From: Isoetes taiwanensis
Lineage: Eukaryota; Streptophyta; Lycopodiopsida; Isoetales; Isoetaceae
Direction of reading: 5' to 3'
Length of the DNA: 64,000 bases
NCBI GenBank assembly: GCA_021234155.1
Contig: JAJEKV010000027.1
Coordinates: 6,386,623-6,450,622, forward strand
Below are positions 44,746 to 56,656 of this stretch, one piece after another. How positions within the stretch are numbered: the stretch's first letter is position 1; each line of letters begins with the position of its first letter. Made by a program: the position numbers and the translations under genes. The notes below the pieces were generated by a model that was given only the letters and a program-made list of their open reading frames with translations, was not told the DNA's origin and ran no database searches.

Positions 44746-46277
44746 TGTGACGTCCCCTACTCATATACGGTGCACTCACCGTATACAAACAGGAGTTCAT
44801 CCCCCATACCAGCTCCATGCTGATACAAGGCCCTCCACGTATCACTGCAAAGTGGGAAGAATGAAGGGGTCATTTTACCCTGTCTCCCTCAGGGCCTACC
44901 TAGCTGCGGAAGCGTAACATACATGTCAGTATACATACATTAACATCGTCTGACCATCACGAAGGATGGTTCACCACATATCTGCATAGACAGAGATCAG
45001 CACATCACATATGGAGATCCTACCCAAGGCTCAGACTCAAGGGGGAGGACTGACGGCTTGGGCCTCCAGAAGTCATCGCAGACAGAATTCATGCCAAATG
45101 AATTTGGCTGGCATAAGAACATGGCTTAGGGTAGTCCACTCCATCCGCCCCTCCTGTGCACACTTTGCAGAGTAGGTTGAAAAGTATTGGGACCTGACTG
45201 TAGCCCGCCGGACGCATAGCCAGAGGGGCTACTCCTGGGTTGCATCTCCCCAGTTCCGATGGGGCAGGTAGGGATTGCTCCCACCAGAGGCTGGCATGCT
45301 AACTCAAGGTGACTAGAGGGCCACTGCCCATACTCGACTGAACTCCATGGAAGGTGTACAACCCCAAGAGTGTCGAACCCATGCAAAGCCCGCACGCAGT
45401 GGCAGAGCATTAGGTCTAGTGCACTGTAGTCCCCGATAGGCTTTACTACCAGAGGGACGTGATCATGAGTCAGGACATGAGCCTCCTTGTAAGCCAGTCT
45501 GGCCCCTCCACCCACAACCAGGTTTTTGGTTCTTGTACACAGGCCGAATTTAATAGTGCATTAAAGAGGGCTAGCTAGGAGCATCAAACTACTAGGCTTT
45601 TAAGGCCTCTACCCCCCTTCCCAATACAATGATTCCACAGAGATCATCATCATATACATATCATAGAAGAACTAAAGAATAAGATTTAATCTAAATCACA
45701 GAGTTAGGTTCTTTAGTTATGGCTTGGTATCTAGAGGTCTAGATGGCTGCTATGGGCAATTCAATAGGCTAAACCTACTTACACTATGCCTGGGAGGCAG
45801 ATTAGACTATTGAATTGGCAAACTATCTGATCCCTGGCTTGCTCCTCCTGCTCTGAACGCATCCATGCTGCAGAACTGCTTGAAGATGAAGTTCGAAAGG
45901 GAAGCTGATGAGCTAGGCTGCTCAGACAGACTTCGGAGTCGAGATTGGCTCTTGGAGCAAGCGAAACGGAGTTCTAGAAGGCTGTGGACGAAAATGGAAA
46001 GTTAGGGTTTCAGATGCCTTATATAAGCTATAAGTTAGGGCTAGGGTTTCCATCAACCCTTGAGCATGTGGGATAAGTGGGTGTGGCCCACTCGCCTATA
46101 TTAATTAAGTGGGCTAAAGTGTACACATGAATAAATGTACACACACTTGCAAGTTGCCCCCTAGGGTGCTACTTGCTTAGCTAAACGTCGACGTACACGT
46201 CAATCGGGATGGCGTGTATGCGTGACGATGCAGTACAATATACGTCCTGGGACCGTATACTATGCTGGAACGTCACA
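44746..46277 (-). repeat. 5' LTR of Gypsy-1
   Basis: 1532 bp, near-identical to the 3' LTR at 20534-22075, suggesting a fairly recent insertion. It is bounded by CGTCACA at 46277 and the target duplication ACAGG. Confidence 0.92.
46019..46049 (-). promoter_or_regulatory. TATA box and telobox-like motif in the Gypsy-1 LTR
   Basis: On the minus strand AAACCCTAG (46049-46041) lies just upstream of TATATAAG (46026-46019), about 230-260 bp inside the LTR. This is a plausible RNA polymerase II promoter. The equivalent part of the Gypsy-2 LTR also has a telobox. Confidence 0.5.
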
Positions 46278-46282
46278 ACAGG

Positions 46283-47824
46283 TTCACGTATCCACATATT
46301 TCAGATGTTGATAAGAAAATGATCATGGAAAATGTTTGGTCTGATGCTTCAGATAAAATAAAAGAGGCCCGCAAGGTAGATAGTACCAGGGCTTTTCCTT
46401 TCAATGACCATCTAGTCACGGATAATCTAGAATGGCTTTGTAGAAACTTTTATATTGCCGGAATAGACAAGGCCACAAATAACCCTTCTTTTACCGTCCG
46501 GCTCACATTAGAAGTGTTGCCATTGATAGGCTTAATAGTAAAGACTTTTTGAGTATTGATACATCAGTATAAGATGTCAAATTTAAAATTAAGACTGAAA
46601 TATTGAGTCAGACAGCTTGCCATACCTACTTGGTATATACAAGGCACACAAACAAGAATATAGATGGATAACCAATGCGCATGGCACCATATTTACAGAA
46701 ATATCTAAAATTATCACTGCTGGTCTTAGTAACATAATCAGCTTGTGGCTGGAAGTTACTAAAGCTATGTGTGACAGAATTTGTACATTGCTTCCTGGTA
46801 AAGTAAATATAGTGGAATCAGTCTACGATGTTGTATTAAATTTACCTGGCAGTATAGTGGAAGTTTTTGTTGCTGATATTACTCGGTGTTATGAAAACAT
46901 ACCACTATACGGGGAGTCAGCAATATGCCATGTCATTAAATTAGTTGTAGAAGCTACCTGGAAGTATATGAAAGGTGTAAATCACAGACATGAACTTTGG
47001 ATCAAAAGAACAAATGATAGCTCATACACGGCTAAATGGTTTAAGTATAAACCACGGGGAAAGTGCTGGTTACACATGGACGCCAACAAATTTATCAACA
47101 TCAATGTTTGGCTATTAACAAACTGTTTTATCAGTCAGGGAAGGAAACTATGGAGACAAGTGTGTGGCATTCTCATGGGGTTTTCATGCAGCCCCTGTTG
47201 GTGTAACCTGTATCTTGCATGGTACGAGGTCACATTCATCAGGAATTTAGCTTTCCAAGGTAGATACAATGATATCAAATTATTTATGCATACTTTTAGA
47301 TATATGGATGACCTTCTTGCTGTAAACTGCCCGATCATCAGGCATTTCTTAGGGGAACTGCTACCGAATAACAATGAGGGCATTCAAATTTATGACCTCA
47401 GCAAGATTGGTATTAAAACGAAACCAGGTTTTGAAGGGGCGGCAATGCATGGATATAAAGCTAATTTTCTGAACATGGTAATTGAGATCTTCAACAGAAG
47501 TAGGGGAATTTACCAAACCAACAGGTACGACAAAAGGGACATGTTACCCTTTAAGGCTATCAAATTTATCCACGTTGATAGCTGCAGACCCTACCACCAA
47601 GCACGTAATGTTATTATTTCCTAAATACTACCTTACATGTATGTAAATTCAGGGCCCATCAGTGCTGCCAATGACATAGTACAGTTAATGAGAAACTTCA
47701 TCAACAATGGATTTGATTTCAGAGGAATCAAAAGGAAAGTGTTCCAATACATATGCAATAATGATTTTCCAGGTCTAAAGATTGACACGGCTATGCTGAT
47801 ACAAGAAATCAACAAAAGGTTGTA
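46283..47824 (+). pseudogene. Penelope-like reverse transcriptase (copy 1, 3' part)
   Basis: A reverse transcriptase of Penelope type or a close relative. In order: an N-terminal RT0-like block (NFYIAGIDKATNNPSF, about 46466); after a frameshift near 46560, PYLLGIYKAHKQEYRWITNA; then VFVADITRCYENIPL with the first catalytic Asp; QVCGILMGFSCSPCWCNLYL; and the catalytic FRYMDDLLAVN (47295-47327). A C-terminal RYDKRDMLPFKAIKF block and a tail follow (ANDIVQLMRNFINNGFDFRG). One in-frame TAA (47622-47624) interrupts the tail, and the frame continues to 47824. The DKA-NN, YMDD and YDKRD pattern is what I know from Penelope-like RTs of animals and some plants. No GIY-YIG endonuclease is visible. The upstream part was separated by Gypsy-1. 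Confidence 0.72.
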
Positions 47825-48480
47825 AATCAATGCTGCTGCAAGAATGCTACAGGAGACTTTAAACAGGTATTCATGATGGTTTCCTTCTATTTCTTGGGCT
47901 GTTTTGTTACAAATATAGGATGGGTTGGCCTCTACTGTAAATGTAGAGGTCACCCCTCCCCTAGTTTCCAGATTAAAGTATGATCACTTGAGGCTATCAC
48001 CTTACCTACGGATGGAGGTAGGCTTTTTTATATAGTTAATTATTGACTTGCTACACCACTGAAAATAGTTTAAATCTTGATTCTGGCTCACATCCATAAG
48101 ACAAACCCTAGTCCTTAGACCAGATAACAAGCTGATTTCAATAAATAGGGATAATGCAATGGTTTACCATTGGATTATAGTTGATATCTTCTAAATACCA
48201 TGGGTAGCAATATCCTTTAGACATGCATATTTTAGTGGTTTAGCCATCATAATAATGAAATGGATGAAAATATTCTCTTTGTTTATAATGTATATAAATG
48301 ACCGCATACCGGTTATTGAAATTAGATTTTTACATGGCATTTATGAGTTTCGGTAGATGTTAGAATCTAAATACTTTTGCATACTTAAATTTCTACCTAA
48401 CCTTAAGAAAATAGTCTTGCCTTACATGGTTTAGCCTGTTTACCTAAGATATGGATGGATTTTCGGTGCTTGTCCTTTAG
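47825..48480. other. 3' end of unit 1 and start of tandem unit 2
   Basis: Non-coding. Contains a hairpin (CCTCTAC-TGTAAAT-GTAGAGG, about 47930-47952). From about 48110 the sequence matches 16433 onward, marking the junction of the two tandem copies. Confidence 0.6.
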
Positions 48481-48523
48481 GGTTTAGCCAAAAGCAGCAG
48501 GTCCGCTAAAGATAACTTCATGG
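48481..48523 (+). CDS. small exon, Penelope-like unit copy 2
   Basis: Matches the exon at 16833-16875, with acceptor CTTTAG and donor ATGG|GTAAGT intact. It encodes GLAKSSRSAKDNFM, four substitutions from copy 1, all keeping the frame. Confidence 0.5.
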
Positions 48524-49198
48524 GTAAGTTTGCAGTATATTTATCTTCCTAAACTAGGGCAAATAGATGGCCATGACTTTTGGTTTAACTCCGGAAGCTA
48601 AATAGATGCTAGATATAAGTTTTAACTTTAAAAGATCGGCTGGATATTTGGCATGCTGTGACAGGGTAGTACTGAAAATACTCTCTGGGTTTATAATGTT
48701 CCCGGGCTTTTGCCATGTAGATTATACATCATAGGGAATAAAATGACTGATTACGACATAGATGACATGTTCTTTAGCTCCGTCTCGGAGAGTGAGGAAT
48801 CACTATATTGTTAGATGAATAGTTGAATCCATGCCTTGATAAATTATACTTGGGCGATCCTGCATTTAGTATAGAAGCTGGTTCTGAGATGGGACAAAGA
48901 CGTGGTAAAAATGAGGCTCATGGAGGCAATAAGCAGTTTAGCCATGGTACCAAGTTGCCTAAGGCTGATTTGCTATAGCCTAGACGGGATGGTGAAGCAT
49001 TTGTTCCTGAAACACAGCCTGAAGAAGACCTTGATTTTTTTTTTTTTGAAGAACTGTGTCATCAGTATATTAAAAGAATGGTAATGTTACAAAGCAAGTG
49101 AGGAGGAAGGAGAACTGCCCCAAAGAGACAGCAATACCTCGACACTCCACAACAAACTCACAGAAAAACTGCAACTCTACTGCTGTAGAAACCGACCA

Positions 49199-52100
49199 TC
49201 ACCATCCAACACCCAAGAAGTCCCGCCAAATGGAAAATTTCCGCTCTACTAATCCCGGGAACACCAGAAAGCTTTGGCAAACTTCCGCTCTACTAATCCC
49301 GGAAACACTAGAAAGCTTTGAAATAGCTTGTACCTGAGTCGAGGAATCGAGAGGTCGCAGTCGCTGAATCCCCGAAAGATCCACAACAACCGCCGCCTTC
49401 CAAATCAGCCACACCAACCAAGCCACACGACGGATGCAAGGCTTCTGCCGCATAAGAGCGGCCAAGCACCGAGATACACATGAAGCAAACATGGCTAGTC
49501 AATCTCACACCAAAGCGAGCCCTAACCCAATCCCAGGCAGCCTGCAAATGAGGGCATAAAACTAGACAATGCTCCACAGTCTCACGATGAAGGCCACAAC
49601 AAGGGCAGAGAGGGCTCACACCCGGCCTAAACTGACTCACAAGGGCATTCACCCTGATACGGCGGTGCACCACCTGCCACGAAGCACCCTAACCTTTGGT
49701 GGGGAAGTGAGCTCCATGTCCACGCCCAAACCGAAGCCATCGAGAACCAGGAAGCTACTGAGACCACTTGTCGGAAGGGGCGAGTGTCATGAATAGCCGG
49801 CACCAAAGAACAAGACCGCACAAAACAAGAAGACACAACATCCGGATGAACCTTCCAAACCCGCACCACCACATCATCCCCGAGGGACTATAGGTATGTG
49901 TAGCGGAATACTCCCCGCCACTTGTTCCCGTGATAGCGGGCCACGCCCCTCGGTAAAGCGAGCTCGAAAGAACTCCCACGAAGCTAGTGACCACCCCAAT
50001 ACCAATCCTCCAAGGTGAGCAAGATGAGCTTCCAACGGCCAGCAAGGCCCCGAGCATGCACGCGATGGCGACCAAGGGCAAGTGCGCTAGGGGGTAGAGG
50101 AACCCACAAGAAAGGAGAAGAGTGGTGATAAATTGAGGCATAATCTAGCTGGAAGAGCACACGCACATGATCCCAAGCCCCCAACACCCCCCGTGAGAAA
50201 AGGGGCGGAGACCATACAACGATTGCCGGGGCAACTCCACATGCATGGCGGCTTCCCAAACGCCACACAATGGTGAAAGAGATCGCAACAACAAAGACGG
50301 CAGCACAGGAGAAGATGCTCCATCCCGGAATCGCCAAACAAACTTGGAGACCAACACCTTACTATGCAGCACCAAATCCGAATGGCCAAGCCCCCATCCT
50401 CAGGGAGGCGGAGACACTTCCACCAAGCCACTTTAACAACTGCCCCTTCATCATCCCCCGCCCCACACACAAAATTTTGAACAATCTTATCCAAAGCACG
50501 TATCTTACCCTCGGGGAGCTAACATCACGGATGTTGTATACACATGAGTGCTACAAAGAAACTTGACTTGGCAATAATGATCCTACCGCCATGGACAACT
50601 TGCTACCCTTCCACCAATTGAGGTGTTTACGCAACCCCCCGCAAAATCTCATCCCACACCCTCCCCATGGAAACATCCCTCCAAAGGAAATACCCAACAA
50701 CTTAGTACACACATTACACGGAAGCACCTTCCAAGGGAATAGAGCCAAACAAGGGGAGGATGAGTCTTTGGGCCCATAATGCGGAGCATTTACCCCAATT
50801 CAGAAGAATGCCCGAGGCCAAGGAGAAAGTATCCAGCAAACCCTTCACATTCCGCAGATTCCTCTCTTCTACCACAAAGAAGAGGAAAGTGTCATCGGCG
50901 AACTGGTTAATGATCTGCTGGTTACCATCCTGCATCCGAAGCCCATCCACCACCCCCTCCTCCACTACAGCCAAAAACAACTGAGACAGTGCCTCCGCCA
51001 TAATCGTAAACAAAAACGGCGCCAAAGGGCACCCCTGGCGCACCCCTCTGCCTAAAGAGAAAAAGGCGGAGGGTTTGCCCTGGCACACCACCGTAGCCCG
51101 TGCTGACCCATGCAGCTTCATGACTGTCTCTGTAAAGCATGGACCATAGCCCAACGCTAACATCATGGCAGACAAGAACTCCCAACGGACACTATCGTAA
51201 GCTTTGGCAAAGTCAAGCTTAAGATAGGCAATGCCTTGACCTGTTCTCCTGGCCCAATAAAGGCCCTCATAAGCTGCGGCAACATTTGTCAAAATGTTCC
51301 TCCCAGGAACAAACCCAGACTGCACCTTACTAATGGAAGAAGTCAGCACCGGCTTCAACTTCTTTGCCAGGGCTTTCGCAATAATCTTGTACACATAGGA
51401 CAACAAAGAGATAGGCCTCCAATCATTAATGGTAGAAGGCTGCTTAACCTTAGGAATCAAGGAAATGCATGCGGTATTCAAGATCCTATCCATTTAAGAA
51501 GACTGCAGCAACTCAAGATACACCTGGTACACAGACTCACCAGCCCACTCCCAATAAGTCTGAAAGAACTCCACAGGGATGCCATCCAGCCCAGGACATT
51601 TATCCTTGGCCATGCACATACATGCCTCCGCTAAATCCTCTCCGGAGAGCTCCTTCTCCAAGCTCTCACGCTGATGAGGCAGAATAGATGGCTTAACAGG
51701 TCCCAAAACAAGCTCCTGCATCTTCTGCTCATAGGGAAGAGTGCACTGTGCAAAAAATTCTGAGAAATGAGCATGCACATACCGCTGCAAATTAGCGGGA
51801 TCCTCCAAAGTCCGGCCATCAGGCAAAGCAAGGGACGCCATAGATGCTGCATATCGCCGCTGCCTAGCTGCTCTGAAGAACACCGACGAACTTGTGTCCC
51901 CCTCCTTCAACCAGGTAAGGGCCACCTTCACACGCGCCTCCTGCACTTTAACCTGCTCCAGAGCAACAATATGCTGCAACACTGCATTCTCCCTAATGCC
52001 ATCAGAAGGATGCGCCCGAATCTTCTCCAACTCCTGATAGAGACCATGCAACTCCTGCCGCTCCTGCTGCACACGCCGCCTACCAAAGACCTTGGCAAAA

Positions 52101-52945
52101 CGCTTCACCCTGGCCAACGCAGTCACCATACCAGACATACCCTTTAGAGATGAAAAGGTATCAAGCCACAACTCCTGGCACTGGGCCGAGAAATCCGCAT
52201 TAGCCAGAAGCCGGGTGTTCAAACGGAACACCGTCCTAGAGGGCCGAGAGGCAACCGCACCCTGACTGGACAAAACCTGAGGGTAATGATCAGAAATGGA
52301 GGTAGACAGAATGTTACTCCGACGCAAAGAGGGCACCCCATCCATTGTACATGGGGAAGCATAGCACCCGTCATGCCTAGCATACGCCCGTACAATAGGT
52401 AAAAGACAATTCCCAGGGACCTCAACCAAGGCCAAATCCTGCAACAAACGAGACCACTAGTCCCTCTCAAACCCATGCGCAATCTGGGTTCCAGAACCAG
52501 AGCGATCATCTACTCGCTCTACCATATTGAAGTCCCCTAACAGCAACCAAGCTCGTAACTTATTCCGGACTGTGGCCCATAAAGCACCCCGCTGAGAAGG
52601 CTGATTAGGGACATAAACATTAACAATCCCCCACTCTTGCCCTCCTTCCAACCACTTAATTATTGCCCACCGACCAAACCTGTCTGCTGCAAAGTATGTG
52701 ACCTGCAGATCCATCCTCCAAGCAATAAGAGTACCCCCACTAGTCCGTCCAGAAGAAGAAGCAATAGAGACAAACTGCCTACCAACTATATTCATGAGCC
52801 TGGACATATCACCCCTGTGACACTTATGCTCCTGAATGCAAACAATATCAGTACGCAACTACCGAAATGCCAAAGAAACACGGGCCCTCTTACTACTAGA
52901 GGACCGCACCCCCCGCACATTCCAACTGAGGATCGACCTATTCAT
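49199..52945 (-). pseudogene. LINE-2 ORF2: endonuclease, RT and zinc-finger C-terminus
   Basis: Starts at ATG 52945 with MNRSILSWNVRGV, an apurinic endonuclease start. CIQEHKCHRGDM and WLLLGDFNMVERVDD are the next endonuclease motifs. Reverse transcriptase follows: KCPGLDGIPVEFFQTYW, NDWRPISLLSYVYK, LDFAKAYDSVRW, RGVRQGCPLAPFLF and the catalytic FADDTFLFF. Near 50750 the frame shifts to FPWKVLPCNVCTKLLGISFG. The tail has a zf-RVT-type finger (CPCCGLHRETVEHCLVLCP, about 49610-49560). Only three nonsense codons (about 52861, 52450 and 51494) interrupt the first 2.2 kb, all in one frame. A 43-bp tandem duplication lies at 49231-49320. It performs target-primed reverse transcription. Confidence 0.88.
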
Positions 52946-53044
52946 CTCAGAGGAGAAGTGTCAAGCCCCACATGCCTACCCACCAGGCCATCAGCCAACT
53001 CCACAGAGTCATCATCTAGAGCCAGAGGATTAATCACAGCAAAG

Positions 53045-54706
53045 TGACCCACAGCCGCTCTACGTGACACTCCACTTCCAACACGTGTTGGAAGTCCCCC
53101 AAGCACCTCCATAGAGTCATGGCCCACACTAGTCTCTACCTCCAACCGAGCTGCTCCAGCCACCTCATGCTCAGCACATACCGCTACCGGGACATCCCCA
53201 GCAGGATCACCAGCCCCTCCCACAGTCTTGTCCTCAGACTTAGCCACAACCAAATCATCATCTGAGCCCTCCCCTGAGCCACCACATCCCCTAGCCCCGC
53301 CATCCAATGGGCGGCCAGCAGCAAGCCTGCCCCGGCCTCGTCCCACGCCACCTCTCCCAACCACACCACCTCGTCCACTGCACCACGGAGTCCTCTGCCT
53401 GTTGCCTCAGGAACAGAGGAATCCCGGGCCCCTGCATAAGCACCAGCAACCCCTACCACATCACAAGCACCAGCAGGATCAACAACAGGGTCAGATTGTA
53501 GCACAATAGATGGAAACATCCGCCGGATCTCAGAGCCATTCAAAAGCTTCAATCAGAAGAGAAAATGCCAGGGACCACTACGAATTGGAAGAGAAGTGGG
53601 CACAGGCTGCAAAGCAGGCAGAGCAACACAGATCTTGGGGACCTGCACAATAGAATGAGCCAAATATAAACCCAGGCCATTAGCCATAGAAACCAAGAAA
53701 TCAGGCACCATCAGATCAGGAGGAAGATCCTGAATCTGGAACCAACACGGGATTTTAACCGCTGTCAAAGAACTAGTGGACATTGCCGGAGTATAATACT
53801 GATACAACACATATGATTCACCCAAAGTATCCACCCCCCGACTAACCAACTGCCGCACTGAAGACTCAGCCTCAAACATGATTATGAAGAAATTATTTGG
53901 TAGGAATTTCAGAGATGGATACCTGGGCAAATCAATCCTCCTCAGATGTCCGGCAAGCCAAGAGCTAACCTCCTCATGTCCAATATGTAACTCGTGAAGT
54001 AGCCCAATACCGCAAATGAAACTAGATTCTCAATGGTCTGAACGTGTTTGGTATGATCAATATCTATCCATGGAGTCCCTGGAAGAGCTGCCTGCAGGTC
54101 AACAGAGTGATGATCCTCCACAAATTTCAGAGCCTCTTGAACACGGGCAGTCCTACACTACGGACCCTTGCGCTTGATCCAATCTGAAAACCCCGGCCGA
54201 GTGATGCTAGCAACAGTGTCATTGCTCCGCCAGGCCGGGCGCACAGGAGTTGGGGCTGCCGCCCTGGCACCCTGAGAGGTATCCAGGGGCACCCCAGGAG
54301 GCACATCATCTATATGCACACCATGCCGCACCCTAGAAGAGGGCGCATCACCAGCAAGTGATCCCTTCCCAAGCACAGGGGAGGGCATCACCGATCCAAT
54401 TTCCAAAGGGGGCATGCTTGATGGAATCAAGACCGAAGTCTCCAAAACACAATCTACTGGGGTCTCAAAATTATACTAAGAGGAAGAGCAATCCATATAC
54501 CTCTCAACTGAAGGGGATTCCAAGAGCTCCCTCATCTCTGCCACCAATTGCATGTCACTTCCTACAGCCCGCGCCTCTTCATGCATGCCGAGACCCGTGC
54601 CCTTCCCTTTTACTGGAGGATTCTTTCTCCTCGCCATCTCCCTTGACTTCAGCCCCAAGCCATGAGGCTCAATCGATCCCCCATCAGCCTGTCTGGCAGG
54701 AGCCAT
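53045..54706 (-). pseudogene. LINE-2 ORF1, DUF4283-like
   Basis: A probable start is ATG 54706 (MAPARQADGGSIEP). It runs through a basic stretch (MARRKNPPVKGKGTG) and prolines, with stops near 54477 and 54160. The DUF4283-like core is at about 53930-53553: FFIIMFEAESSVRQLV, WFQIQDLPPDLMVPDFLVSM and AHSIVQVPKICV. The remainder toward ORF2 is Gly/Ala/Val-rich and frameshifted. No zinc knuckle was found. It corresponds to the RNA-binding ORF1 of plant LINEs. Confidence 0.7.
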
Positions 54707-55480
54707 GACATCCGGACCAGTCCGGAAATCAGCTGTTTGAGGCAACAAGCCACATGCAAAACAGCTGATGCTATACACCTGCGGAAAGAGCTCGGAGCAA
54801 GCTTTCCAACGAGCCCAAGCACGCCGAAATCTCAAGAAGATCTTGATTTTGAACAAGAAGAAATACAGGTAACTTTCTGAGTCTCCGTATGGTATAATAA
54901 TTATAGTTCTGGGAGAATTAAACAATCGGAAGGAGACCACAAATCTTACATAATACGGTCTAAGAATGCCTTTTGCCACAGGTTTGATTTCCACATGCAT
55001 TTGTTTTTCATTTTTTACATGTGAATTTTTTTTATTTTAATTATAACTATGCTTGGACAACTGGTACAAGAGGTAACAGGCCATAAGCCGAGATTACCCA
55101 AGGTACATTTTGGCCCTTGCAATGTCACCTATATTTTGGCTAACATTGTACTGATTGGCTGCAGGTACGGGTAAGCTCTTCCCTTTGTGCTTTATGTTGT
55201 CCTGGCTGCTGTTGTATGGTGTAATTGAGGATAGAGTACGTGAAGACAAAGAGGAAACCAGCATTGATGCTCTTATATCAAATATGGATGACTGATTATC
55301 ATTAACAAAATATCAGGGTCCAGTTTTTCTGCTCTAAAATATACTATTACAGATGTGTTGTGTACTGTTATATTTTGTTCAAACAAGACATAGGGCCTTA
55401 TGGCTGGCTCCTCTATTTTGATAGGCGTGATAAATACCTGCAGTATTGAGCCAAATCTAGCTTCGGAAAACAATATTTTG

Positions 55481-56230
55481 TTGTGATCTTGATCATATTT
55501 TACAGTAAACCACAAGAATGACATATTTGAAGTGCATATGTTTTGTGATCTTTTATAAAGGATATGAAAAGCCAAATATGAGTTGCAGGTTTTTTTAGTA
55601 TGCAAAATTATGGGTGACAAAGCACATATAATAGTTGCTCTTTATGAAATCATAATCCTCAATACAAGCTTAGAGGTCATGAAAATAAGACATGGACAAT
55701 TAAAGATGCCTGAGTACACAGGTCATGGTTTAATGATGTTTTCTGGATAGTATTTGGTTGCCCCTTATTATATCAGCTAAGTTAGATCTATTTCTGGTAA
55801 AATAGGCTGCTGGTTCTAAGGCATTCTACTTACGAATTATGATAATACACGAATAAATAGATAAGTGTATTAAACTTGTATAGGGGGCCAATGCTGATAT
55901 TGTTAAAAGAACTGCCATTTAGCAGGAAAGCATTCATGAACCATGGGTTCTATGTTCTGGGTAAAATTATATACATAACATTTAACAAGTAGTTTTTGGA
56001 TCTTTGAATTACAAAGGGTCCATTTAAGACATATTGGTATTTCTGTAAGTAAAAGATGACTTTATGTATCTGTCTCTTGTCTAAAGTATATAATTTAATA
56101 GCAGTCTATGACCCTTGATGATTGGCACTGATGTTGTTAGCCTATACAAGATCAGAGTGATAAGACAATCGAGGGATTGACTAAGATTGATGTCAAGGCT
56201 AGTATGGCTTATGTCTAAGCTAGTTTGACC

Positions 56231-56232
<2 letters not shown>
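55481..56232. other. non-coding part of unit 2
   Basis: AT-rich intron-like sequence, including about 650 bp absent from copy 1. No gene seen. Confidence 0.5.

Positions 56233-56324
<92 letters not shown>
56233..56324 (+). repeat. (CT)n microsatellite, left of Harbinger
   Basis: An uninterrupted CT tract of about 92 bp immediately outside the left terminal inverted repeat. Confidence 0.95.
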
Positions 56325-56326
<2 letters not shown>

Positions 56327-56656
56327 GGTTGGCCACATGCTCGCCAAAATACCCGTCTCTCGTCGCATACGACTCCTCCCAGAATTATACGTATTTTTTT
56401 GGGAGGAGAGGAGAGAAGGCCATCTCTCGAGCTCTAACAGCGGCCGTTAGGCCTCAAATTTTGGTTTCCCGCCGGAGAACTACTCCATCGAATCATTCCG
56501 GTAGGTCAAGTTTTTGTGGGATAATTCCCCTCCAATTTTGAATCGGCCTCCAAAATATGGGATATTTCTTCCCATTCCTCTTTGGTAGGTAAGCTTTGTG
56601 GGATAATTCTTTTGCTGTGTTCTTTGTGCAGGGTTCCATTTCCCGGCCGTTCTATC

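Larger units (their letters stand above)
20534..46277 (-). mobile_element. Gypsy-1: Ty3/gypsy chromovirus, interrupted by Gypsy-2
   Basis: A complete LTR retrotransposon on the minus strand, about 12.9 kb without the nested Gypsy-2. Evidence: two near-identical LTRs (20534-22075 and 44746-46277) starting TGTGACGT and ending CGTCACA, plus a primer-binding site and a polypurine tract. It is flanked by the 5-bp target duplication ACAGG at 20529-20533 and 46278-46282. Gene order is lORF1, lORF2, gag, protease, reverse transcriptase, RNase H, integrase, chromodomain. It inserted into the Penelope-like unit and was later invaded by Gypsy-2 inside gag. Confidence 0.93.
49039..54833 (-). mobile_element. 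LINE-2, full-length L1-type element
   Basis: A non-LTR retrotransposon of 5.8 kb on the minus strand, ending in a poly(A) tail (T-run to 49047 on the plus strand). It is flanked by the 17-bp target duplication AAGAAGAYCTTGATTTT at 49022-49038 and 54834-54850. The pre-insertion sequence survives in copy 1 at about 17384-17400. ORF1 lies upstream of ORF2. Confidence 0.93.
48735..54868 (+). pseudogene. acidic exon of copy 2, split by LINE-2
   Basis: Begins MTDYDIDDMFFSS in the undamaged frame, followed by a TAG stop soon after (SLYC, then stop). The remainder matches the copy 1 exon, is interrupted at 49039-54833 by the LINE, then resumes and ends at an intact donor CAG|GTAACT (54868/54869). 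Copy 1 (17086-17416) shows the uninterrupted exon. Confidence 0.55.
48110..56200 (+). repeat. second copy of the 5' part of the Penelope-like unit
   Basis: 48110-49038 and 54851-55480 match 16433-18035 at high identity. After an insertion of about 650 bp, 56150-56200 matches 18140-18190 again. The LINE at 49039-54833 splits it. The copy ends near the Harbinger/(CT)n junction without its reverse transcriptase. Head-to-tail partial copies of this kind are typical of Penelope-like elements. Confidence 0.75.

Noticed and set aside
16433-55480. The matching segments at 16.4-18.0 kb and 48.1-55.5 kb as LTRs of one large element
   Set aside because: They lack TG...CA ends and target duplications, contain exons with splice sites, and fit a tandem partial copy of the Penelope-like unit better.
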